From NCBI GenBank assembly GCA_017525905.1, contig JAFXSD010000008.1, positions 1 through 53,236 on the forward strand: DNA of 53,236 nt. Direction: 5' to 3'. The stretch's first letter is position 1. Every line of letters begins with the position of its first letter. This DNA is from Elusimicrobiota bacterium (lineage in GTDB: Bacteria > Elusimicrobiota > Endomicrobiia > Endomicrobiales > Endomicrobiaceae). Of the stretch, positions 42,958 through 50,126 are shown piece by piece. The translations under genes were made by a program, and so were the position numbers. The notes under the pieces were generated by a model. That model made no database searches. It worked only from the letters and a program-made list of their open reading frames with translations, and was not told the DNA's origin.

Positions 42958-43500
42958 ATGAAAAAACTTTTGTGGTTAAGTGTGTTGTTTTTATGTTTGG
43001 CAGTTAACTCTTGTGCAAAGAAACAAACAGTTGCACCGGAAGATGAAAGTGATCAAGATTTGTATGAAGAACAAACCGAGCAGGCTACTGATTTGGATGT
43101 AGCATTGTTGGAACCGGAAGAATTTTCACAAGAACCGTCAATAAGAGGAGTTGAATTTGACTCTAAAGTAGCACTTGAAACAGTATATTTTTCTTTTGAC
43201 AGCAGTTCAGTACCGCAATCAGTTGTAAAAACCTTGAAAGAAAACGCAAATTATTTGAAAGAAAATCCGTCATTGAATGTTGTTGTAGAAGGACATTGTG
43301 ATGAAAGAGGTACCACGGAATATAATTTGGCATTAGGTCAAAAAAGAGCAGTAAAAGTAAAAGAATATTATGTACAATTGGGAATCAGCCCGGACAGAAT
43401 AGCCACTATATCTTACGGTGAAGAAATGCCGCAAGATAACAGACACAATGAAGCAGGTTGGGCAAAAAACAGAAGAGCTGAAACAAAAATATTGAAATAA
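42958..43500 (+). CDS. pal: Peptidoglycan-associated lipoprotein Pal
   Basis: Pal anchors the outer membrane to the cell wall and works with TolB. The signal peptide ends in a lipobox-like AVNSC with Cys19 as lipid site. A short acidic linker (about 25-70) leads to an OmpA-type domain (about 75-180) with FSFDSSSV, the peptidoglycan-binding Asp and Arg in EGHCDERGTTEYN and QKRA, and the NRRAE end. Length (180) is typical. It is the first gene of the tol cluster, whereas in E. coli pal is near the end. Confidence 0.94.
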   Translation: MKKLLWLSVLFLCLAVNSCAKKQTVAPEDESDQDLYEEQTEQATDLDVALLEPEEFSQEPSIRGVEFDSKVALETVYFSFDSSSVPQSVVKTLKENANYLKENPSLNVVVEGHCDERGTTEYNLALGQKRAVKVKEYYVQLGISPDRIATISYGEEMPQDNRHNEAGWAKNRRAETKILK

Positions 43501-43529
43501 TCATATATAAAGCAGTGTAGTTATATAAA

Positions 43530-44228
43530 ATGTTTAAAAATTCAGCATTACTCGTTTTGGTATTTTTCTTGTTTGGATGCATGGCTTCGGCGACATCGCA
43601 GTCGGATATTGATTATTTGAAAAAAGAAGTTTCTAAACTTCAAATAAAATATTCCGCGTTGGAATCGAAACAGGCACAGATGTATTCTAAGTTTGAAGAA
43701 AACTTGGTAAATGCGGATGTTGCAAGTGCATCCATTCAAGAATTATATAAAAAGACATCAAAAATTTCTCAAGATGTAACAGATCTTGCCGTTATTGTAA
43801 AAAGCCAAAAAAGCGGAAATTCAAACGGCTCTTCAGTTCAAATACCTTCTAAAATGTATGAAAATGCATACAACGACTTTTTAGTAGGTAAATATGAATT
43901 TGCCATTGTGGAATTTAAATCTTTTTTAAAGCAATACAAAGATCATGATTTAGCAGAACAAGCTCAGTATTATATTGCGGAATCGTTATATTCGCAATCA
44001 AAGTATTCCGAAGCTTATGAAGAATACAAAAAAGTGGAAGAATTGTATCCGGATTCAAAATTAATACCTTCTGCAAGATTGAAAATGGCATTATGTTTGG
44101 AATTGTTGAACAAAAAAAATGATGCCATAATAGTTTTACAAACAATATTAACCGATTTTCCAAAATCTGCAGAAGCTTTTACCGCAAAGGAAAAAATAAA
44201 GATTTATACCAATGATAAAAGTAGATAA
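43530..44228 (+). CDS. cpoB: Tol-Pal accessory protein CpoB/YbgF, predicted lipoprotein
   Basis: CpoB links Tol-Pal to peptidoglycan synthesis at division. This 232-residue protein has a signal with lipobox FLFGC (Cys17), an N-terminal coiled coil (about 25-95) for trimer formation, a short Ser/Gly linker and three TPR repeats (about 112-225; AYNDFLVGKYEFAIVEFKSFL, then two more). E. coli CpoB is soluble in the periplasm, so the lipid anchor differs. The tolA start overlaps its end by 17 nt. Confidence 0.9.
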   Translation: MFKNSALLVLVFFLFGCMASATSQSDIDYLKKEVSKLQIKYSALESKQAQMYSKFEENLVNADVASASIQELYKKTSKISQDVTDLAVIVKSQKSGNSNGSSVQIPSKMYENAYNDFLVGKYEFAIVEFKSFLKQYKDHDLAEQAQYYIAESLYSQSKYSEAYEEYKKVEELYPDSKLIPSARLKMALCLELLNKKNDAIIVLQTILTDFPKSAEAFTAKEKIKIYTNDKSR

Positions 44229-44925
44229 TTTAGCTCCTTGTATAATTTTTTCGATAATTATTCACAGTTTGGTTTTTGGAACTATCTATTATAAAAACAA
44301 TAAAAAAAATGTTTTTGTACAGGTCCCTTTTGAAGTATCTTTTTATTCGCCTGTTCAACAAACCGCAATGAAAGAAGTTGTTGAAGAAAACAAAGTTGAA
44401 CCTAAAGTTGTTCCTCCCGCGGAAAAACCGAAGGAACAAGTTAAGGAAAAAAAGAAAAGTGATATTGTTATAAAAAAGAAAGAAAAAGAAGTTGAAAAAA
44501 AAGTAACAAAAAAAGAAGAAAAAGAAACTAAGCCTAAAGAAGAAAAAGTTGAAGAAAAACCTGCAGATAAACCTGCTGAAGGAACCGGTGCACCTAAAGA
44601 CGGCAACGGGAGTTCGTATCCTTCAAGAGGCATATTTTTAGAGAATAAAAATTTTAAGTTTGGTTACTATACAAACAATATAGTAAAAAAAATCAGCAGA
44701 CATTGGCAGTGGTCTGCAAATGCAGAACCTTACAGAGCAGTTGTTTATTTTAAAATCTATAGAGACGGCAGAGTATTTGATGTAAAGATAAAAGAATCGT
44801 CCGGCGACAGTGCTTTTGATCAAAACGCAATAAGAGCAGTAGAGTTATCGAGCCCGTTTGCTCCTTTGCCGGATTCTTACAACGAAGATAGTTTGGGAGT
44901 TTACTTTGAGTTTAAATTTAACTAA
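44212..44925 (+). CDS. tolA: TolA/TonB-like energy transducer
   Basis: This 237-residue protein spans the periplasm and passes inner membrane energy from TolQR outward. One membrane segment (about 8-27) contains the conserved His of the TonB/TolA helix (SIIIHSL). A long Lys/Glu/Pro linker (about 55-135) follows, then a TonB/TolA C-terminal domain (about 145-237; YFKIYRDGRVFDVKIKESSG). The linker is lysine-rich like TonB but the context is Tol-Pal. As the only such protein seen here it may also serve BtuB; that is inference. It overlaps cpoB by 17 nt and tolB by 20 nt. Confidence 0.87.
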   Translation: MIKVDNLAPCIIFSIIIHSLVFGTIYYKNNKKNVFVQVPFEVSFYSPVQQTAMKEVVEENKVEPKVVPPAEKPKEQVKEKKKSDIVIKKKEKEVEKKVTKKEEKETKPKEEKVEEKPADKPAEGTGAPKDGNGSSYPSRGIFLENKNFKFGYYTNNIVKKISRHWQWSANAEPYRAVVYFKIYRDGRVFDVKIKESSGDSAFDQNAIRAVELSSPFAPLPDSYNEDSLGVYFEFKFN

Positions 44926-46219
44926 GAATATTAATAAATTATTTATATCAGCATTACTTTTATTGTCCGTATCTTTTGTATACGCGGCGGATGATGTTTA
45001 TTTGTCTTTGTCCGGAACAGCAAACAGAGCAAGTATAGGTTTGGCGGAATTTGTTCCGGTAAACGGTTTTTATGAAGAAATGAATTTGTCGAGAGATTTT
45101 AAAGACACATTGGAAGCCGACTTAATTTTATCAAGACATTTCAATGTTGCGGTTGCAAAATCTTCTTATAAATTCGATTTGGAATCACAATTTGCTTATT
45201 GGTTGGATAAAAGAGTTTCCGTTTTGGTAACGGGAACATTATCCATAGTTGAACAAACCAAACTTATTGTCGGTGTTAAATTATACGATATAGAAAGCCA
45301 GCAACTTATATGGGAAGGCAGATACAGCGGAAGTGTTAAAAATTACAGATATTTGGCACATAAAATAAACGATGAAATAGTTAAGAGATTTACCGGTGAA
45401 GAGGGAATAGCCTGTTCAAAAATAGCTTTTATAAATAACAGCACAAAATTTAAAGAAATATATATTGTGGATTATGACGGATACAATTTAAGAAGATTAA
45501 CAAAAGACAGCAGATTAAATGTTTTGCCCAGATGGGTTCCGAACAGTCCGCAAATAATATACACATCATATTTATACAATAATCCCGATTTGTTTATTTT
45601 GGATATAGCAAGAAATAAAAGAAGAGCTTTATCTACAATTCAGGGGTTAAATTCTCCTACGGCATGTTCTCCGGATAAAAAATCTTTGGTAGCCACGTTG
45701 TCCAGAGGTGTTTATCCCAACTTGTTTTTGTTGGACAGAACAGGTGTTATCGTAAGAAGACTTACCGAAGGAAAATTTATTGATACAAGCCCGTCCTTTT
45801 CTCCAAGCGGGAAAGAAATAGTGTTTATATCCGACAGAGCAGGATATCCTCAAATTTACATAATGGATATGGACGGAGCTAATTTAAGAAGATTATCAAC
45901 TAAAGGTAATTGCGATTCTCCCACATGGTCACCTAAAGGAGACAAAATTGCTTTTACAATGAAACACGAAAAATATTTTGATATATTTTTGTATGATTTA
46001 CCTAAACAAAAAATTATAAGACTTACCGAAGGTCAGGGAAATAATGAGAATCCTACATGGTCTCAGGACGGAAGATTCTTGGCATTTGCATCAACCCGTT
46101 CGGGTAAAAGCGAGATATATATTATGGGAATGGACGGAACGGGTGTAAGAAAATTGGTTGAAATGAGGGGAGAATCTTTTACTCCTTCATGGTCTCAAGG
46201 TGTAACACAAAGTATATAG
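44906..46219 (+). CDS. tolB: Tol-Pal periplasmic propeller TolB
   Basis: TolB is a periplasmic protein that contacts Pal and the outer membrane. After a signal peptide (about 1-27, VYA/ADD) comes an N-terminal alpha/beta domain (about 28-160) and a six-bladed propeller of PD40 repeats (IYIVDYDGYNLRRLT, IYIMDMDGANLRRLS and others). I set the start at TTG 44906, which has GGGAG at 44895-44899 with a spacing of six and yields a proper signal peptide. A TTG at 44858 lies deep in tolA and adds a non-signal stretch. The protein has 437 residues, normal for TolB. Confidence 0.93.
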   Translation: MSLNLTKNINKLFISALLLLSVSFVYAADDVYLSLSGTANRASIGLAEFVPVNGFYEEMNLSRDFKDTLEADLILSRHFNVAVAKSSYKFDLESQFAYWLDKRVSVLVTGTLSIVEQTKLIVGVKLYDIESQQLIWEGRYSGSVKNYRYLAHKINDEIVKRFTGEEGIACSKIAFINNSTKFKEIYIVDYDGYNLRRLTKDSRLNVLPRWVPNSPQIIYTSYLYNNPDLFILDIARNKRRALSTIQGLNSPTACSPDKKSLVATLSRGVYPNLFLLDRTGVIVRRLTEGKFIDTSPSFSPSGKEIVFISDRAGYPQIYIMDMDGANLRRLSTKGNCDSPTWSPKGDKIAFTMKHEKYFDIFLYDLPKQKIIRLTEGQGNNENPTWSQDGRFLAFASTRSGKSEIYIMGMDGTGVRKLVEMRGESFTPSWSQGVTQSI

Positions 46220-46241
46220 TTAAAAAAGGAAAGGGATTCAT

Positions 46242-46880
46242 ATGTTTGCGGGAAAAAGTTTTTTTGAAATTTTGGCAATAGGCGGATGGACATTATATTT
46301 ATTGTTGTTTATATCGATATTATCGATATCTGTTATTATATTGAAAATTATTGAATTTTCAAGAAAATCAAATATAGATATAACCGAATTGCTTAAAAGA
46401 ACAAAGAATACATTGGTAAAAAAAGGAAATATAGAAGGTTTTATAGGTTATTGCTTGTTGTTGGATTGTCCGGTTTCAAATATAATTGCTGCAGGTCTTA
46501 AGAAATATATGGAAACAGGTAATCCCGATATTGAACAAGCAATGAAAAGAAAAATTTCAATTGAAGTTTTGAAGTTGGAAAGATATACAACAATACTTGC
46601 TACGGTTGGTGCGGTATCCGTATATATAGGATTGTTCGGAACGGTTTTGGGTATTATTCGTTCTTTCCACGATATTTCGTTAGCGGGTTCCGGCGGAATT
46701 TCCGTTGTTATAGGCGGTGTATCCGAATCATTGATTGCTACGGCGGCAGGTTTGTCTGTTGCTATTCCGGCAGTTGTTGCATTTAACTTTTTGTCCAGAT
46801 CCGTAGACAAATTTGTGATTGAAATGGAGTATGTGGTTTCCGCATTAAAAGAAATTATGAGTGAATTGGGGAACAAATAA
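46242..46880 (+). CDS. tolQ: TolQ, proton channel subunit (MotA/TolQ/ExbB family)
   Basis: TolQ forms the ion-conducting stator with TolR. The 212-residue protein has three membrane segments (about 12-37, 108-130 and 150-175). The GTVLGIIRSF region and AGSGGISVVIGGVSESLIATAAGLSVAIPAV-like helix (split here) carry the conserved Thr and small residues of the pore. AAAGGAAAGGG precedes the ATG. tolR starts 1 nt after the stop. Confidence 0.92.
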   Translation: MFAGKSFFEILAIGGWTLYLLLFISILSISVIILKIIEFSRKSNIDITELLKRTKNTLVKKGNIEGFIGYCLLLDCPVSNIIAAGLKKYMETGNPDIEQAMKRKISIEVLKLERYTTILATVGAVSVYIGLFGTVLGIIRSFHDISLAGSGGISVVIGGVSESLIATAAGLSVAIPAVVAFNFLSRSVDKFVIEMEYVVSALKEIMSELGNK

Positions 46881-46881
46881 A

Positions 46882-47298
46882 ATGTCGGATAAAAGAAAAA
46901 AAGTAGTTGCTGATATAAATATTACTCCGTTCACGGATGTTGTTCTTGTTTTACTTATCATATTTATGATAACAACCCCTATGTTGTCTCAACATCAAAT
47001 AAAAGTTGATTTGCCAGAGGCAGTCGAAAAAACAGAAACAACCGATGATAAAATAATAGAAATAACCATAGATAAAGACGGATTTGTTTTTATAGACGGA
47101 ACACAATTTCACGATAAATATATAGAAGAAACAATAAAAGACAAAGTATCTAAATATCCTCAAAGACCGGTTGTGATAAAAGGCGACAAAAATGTGAAGT
47201 ACGATTTGGTTGTTAAAGTTATGGATAAAGCAAAAAAAGCCGGTGTTTCTAAGTTTGGTTTAGCCATAGATGTTCCAAATAATAGGGGAAAAGCTTAG
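46882..47298 (+). CDS. tolR: TolR, proton channel subunit (ExbD/TolR family)
   Basis: This 138-residue partner of TolQ has a short cytoplasmic start (KKVVADINITPF), one membrane helix (about 15-35) with the essential Asp in FTDVVLVLLIIFM, and a periplasmic domain. I start at ATG 46882, which has GGGGAA at 46868-46873; an upstream GTG at 46861 would overlap tolQ. It closes the tol cluster. Confidence 0.93.
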   Translation: MSDKRKKVVADINITPFTDVVLVLLIIFMITTPMLSQHQIKVDLPEAVEKTETTDDKIIEITIDKDGFVFIDGTQFHDKYIEETIKDKVSKYPQRPVVIKGDKNVKYDLVVKVMDKAKKAGVSKFGLAIDVPNNRGKA

Positions 47299-47307
47299 TC
47301 CGTAAAA

Positions 47308-48633
47308 ATGAAAAAAATATATTCGTTTATTTTTTTAATACTTGTTTGTGTTGTATTAAATATTATTTTTTACGGTTCCGGCATTGTTGACATTTCCAAC
47401 GGTATAACAATAAACAACATAATATTGCAGTGGCCGATTTACAGATTTTTTATAGAGCCGTTTTATGCTTTTGCATATTATGTGCTTACAATGGAAACGA
47501 CAGGTTATATTTATGCTTTTATTTCCTGGCTGTTTTGGATTGTGCTGTTTTCAATATTGTTTTGCAAATATAAAAATTTAAAATTAAAAAGCACGATTAT
47601 ATTTTGCTTTTCCGCGATTTTCTTTTTCTGTTCGTTATGTGCCGCTGTTATAATCCTGCCGATAAGCGGACCGAAAATAATTGTTCCGGACGGATACAAA
47701 ATTGCAGACATTCATTTCAATACAATATCGGCAAAAGACAGAGTTTCAAGTATATCTTCAAGTATAAAATTTCATAAAAAACAAGGATTTACCGATTTTT
47801 TTGTTACCGACTATAACGATATAACGGGATATAAAAGTATTCCTTACGGTATAAATTCGGAACATGTTTTTCCGGCAATAAAAGTAAACACGGAAAAAGA
47901 TGAGTCACTTATTTTATTGTCACAAGAACCTTTTGAATGTAATGATGATATTAAAAATAAGAGTATGGAAGAAATTATAGATTTCGCACACGGTAATGAT
48001 ATGCTTGTTATTGCGGCTGATTGTTGGAAATATAACAATACGAAAATAGAACAATTTGCAGATTTGGAAATAGACGGTTTTGAAATTTATAATTGCAGAC
48101 ACAGACATACAGAGGAAAATATAAAACAAGATTTAATAAACATTTGTAATGAAAACAATTTATTAATGTTCGGAACTTCCGATTGGCACGGTTTGGGTTG
48201 TATGGTAAATGTGTGGAATCTTGTTAAAGAAAAAGAAAATAAAAATATGTTTGATCTTTTAAAAGATGAACCGAAAATAAAAGTAATTGCTCACGATATA
48301 AAAGACGGTCAATCCGTTATAAGATATGTTTTTGAACCGTTTTATTTCCTGTATATGTATATTACGACTACACAGTTAAAATATGTGTTAAGTTTCTATA
48401 CTTTTATACTTATATGTTTTGCTTTGTTATATACAAAACCGGTTATGAGAGTTGTCAGACGGGCGGCATTGTTGTTGTCTGCTTTTTTTTCGTTGTGGCT
48501 TTTTTTCTTTATAGCCGTTTTGAAGTACAATTTCTTTTATAATGTAATGATTTCGCAAATGATGGTTTTTGTTGTAGGTGCATTTGCTGTTATCTGGCTT
48601 ATTGTTTGGAGTTCTTGTGATAAAAATATTTAA
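47308..48633 (+). CDS. Membrane protein with a degenerate PHP-like domain
   Basis: I do not know this family by name. The 441-residue protein has about three to four membrane segments (1-120), a soluble domain (130-345) and three more segments (350-437). The soluble part follows the PHP phosphoesterase strand order but the metal ligands are altered: ADIHFN (133-138, third His now Asn), VTDYND (166-171, TDH His now Tyr), AADCW (236-240, His now Asp), while GTSDWHG (289-295) keeps Asp and His. It may be inactive or use fewer metals. The gene follows tolR by 9 nt and overlaps the GT39 gene by 17 nt, which hints at an envelope role. Confidence 0.7.
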   Translation: MKKIYSFIFLILVCVVLNIIFYGSGIVDISNGITINNIILQWPIYRFFIEPFYAFAYYVLTMETTGYIYAFISWLFWIVLFSILFCKYKNLKLKSTIIFCFSAIFFFCSLCAAVIILPISGPKIIVPDGYKIADIHFNTISAKDRVSSISSSIKFHKKQGFTDFFVTDYNDITGYKSIPYGINSEHVFPAIKVNTEKDESLILLSQEPFECNDDIKNKSMEEIIDFAHGNDMLVIAADCWKYNNTKIEQFADLEIDGFEIYNCRHRHTEENIKQDLINICNENNLLMFGTSDWHGLGCMVNVWNLVKEKENKNMFDLLKDEPKIKVIAHDIKDGQSVIRYVFEPFYFLYMYITTTQLKYVLSFYTFILICFALLYTKPVMRVVRRAALLLSAFFSLWLFFFIAVLKYNFFYNVMISQMMVFVVGAFAVIWLIVWSSCDKNI

Positions 48634-50050
48634 TCTTAAAAACACCGTAATTTTTGTTATTGTTTCCGTTTTGTGGAAACTGTTTATGTCTTCTATTCCG
48701 TTACATTCGGATGAAGCATATTATTGGTTGTGGTCTAAACAACTTGCATTAAGTTATTACGATCATGCACCGATGGTGGCATACTTTATTAAGTTAACAA
48801 CTCTTTTCGGTAACAGCGAAATTGCAGTAAGATTTTCGAGTATAATAGTTACAATAATTTTAAGTTTTTTGTTATGGAAATTGGTAATAAAACTTTTTCA
48901 CAGTGAAGCCGTGGCAAGTGCAAGTATCGTAATTTTGCATTCCATGCCGATACTTTTTACCGTTTCGATAATTATTACTCCGGATACTCCCGTATTTTTA
49001 TTTTTATCTCTTGCAACATATTTTGTTTGGAATTTAATCGACAGCAAAAATGTTAATTATTGGTATTTAATAGGTTTGTTTTTCGGGCTGTCCATGTTAT
49101 CTAAATATACGGCATGCCTTTTTGTGATGAGCCTTTTTATTTATATGGTTCTGGATAAAAAATGGAACTGGTTAAAAAATTACCAGTTATATACAGGTAT
49201 AATAATTTCAATAATATGTTTCCTGCCGGTAATATATTGGAACTGGCAACATGATTGGGCTTCTTTTTCTTATCAAATCGGGCACGGTCTTTCAAATGAA
49301 GGTATAAGATTTAATTATATTTTTGAGTATTTGGGAACACAGGCCGGAGTTTTTAATGTTATTTTATTTTTCCCTATATTATATATAGGTATAAAATATT
49401 TGTTTTCAAAAGATACAAAAAATATTTATCTTGCGGCATTTTCAGTTCCGGTAATTTTGTTTTATGTAATTACGGCACTTAAAAGATTGCCGGGAGGCAA
49501 CTGGCCGATACCGGCATATTTTACTTTTTCAATAATAGCCGCAAAATATTTTGTTGAAGGCGGGAAAATAAAACAAAGACTTGTTTTGGGTGCAATAATT
49601 TTTAATTTGGTTGTTTCGGTTATCGTAGGTCTTCATGCAAAATATACAATACTTCCTTTAGATAAGATTTCCGATAAAACCGCAATTGCCGATGCTACAA
49701 ACTATTTTCACGGATATAAAGAATTGGCGGAAAAACTTTTGGCCGACGGTTACGAGTTTGTTGTTACGCCGGAGCACCAGCTTTCTTCTTCGATAGCATA
49801 CTATACCGAAAATAAAATAAAAACATTCAGATATTCAAACGGTTTTAAAAAAACACAATTTGAAATTTGGGGAATGCCGGAAGATTTTAATTATGAAAAC
49901 GGTGCATTTGTTTATGAACCGAGACAAGACGGCAAACTTCCCTGCAATATAGATGAAATTTTTAATTTGTCTTCGGATACAGATAATGTAAAGACAATAA
50001 GAAATAATAATATTGCTCGACAATATAATATTCAAAAAATTTCAAAGTAA
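48617..50050 (+). CDS. Glycosyltransferase family 39, ArnT/PMT-like
   Basis: This 477-residue polytopic enzyme uses a lipid-linked sugar donor at the periplasmic side of the inner membrane. The catalytic loop SDEAYYWLW with the Asp-Glu pair and SYYDHAP lies near residues 30-50, followed by about ten membrane helices and a C-terminal periplasmic domain. The target may be lipid A, another glycolipid or protein. I start at GTG 48617, with GGAG at 48608-48611; an earlier GTG at 48578 lacks a ribosome site. It overlaps the PHP-like gene by 17 nt and ends the run from pal. Confidence 0.85.
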   Translation: MIKIFNLKNTVIFVIVSVLWKLFMSSIPLHSDEAYYWLWSKQLALSYYDHAPMVAYFIKLTTLFGNSEIAVRFSSIIVTIILSFLLWKLVIKLFHSEAVASASIVILHSMPILFTVSIIITPDTPVFLFLSLATYFVWNLIDSKNVNYWYLIGLFFGLSMLSKYTACLFVMSLFIYMVLDKKWNWLKNYQLYTGIIISIICFLPVIYWNWQHDWASFSYQIGHGLSNEGIRFNYIFEYLGTQAGVFNVILFFPILYIGIKYLFSKDTKNIYLAAFSVPVILFYVITALKRLPGGNWPIPAYFTFSIIAAKYFVEGGKIKQRLVLGAIIFNLVVSVIVGLHAKYTILPLDKISDKTAIADATNYFHGYKELAEKLLADGYEFVVTPEHQLSSSIAYYTENKIKTFRYSNGFKKTQFEIWGMPEDFNYENGAFVYEPRQDGKLPCNIDEIFNLSSDTDNVKTIRNNNIARQYNIQKISK

Positions 50051-50089
50051 AAAGTAAAAATGAGTTTTATAAATTTTTTACAATAATAC

Positions 50090-50118
50090 TTGACTTTAAA
50101 TTACTTAAAGAATATAAT
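50090..50118 (+). promoter_or_regulatory. Promoter of the large OmpA gene, nearly leaderless
   Basis: TTGACT (50090-50095) and TATAAT (50113-50118), 17 bp apart. The expected start is near 50125, two bases before the ATG at 50127. Confidence 0.7.
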
Positions 50119-50126
50119 AAAAGGGT

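Noticed and set aside
44858..44905. Earlier TTG start for tolB
   Set aside because: It would put a non-signal stretch before the signal peptide; TTG 44906 has a GGGAG site at six bases.
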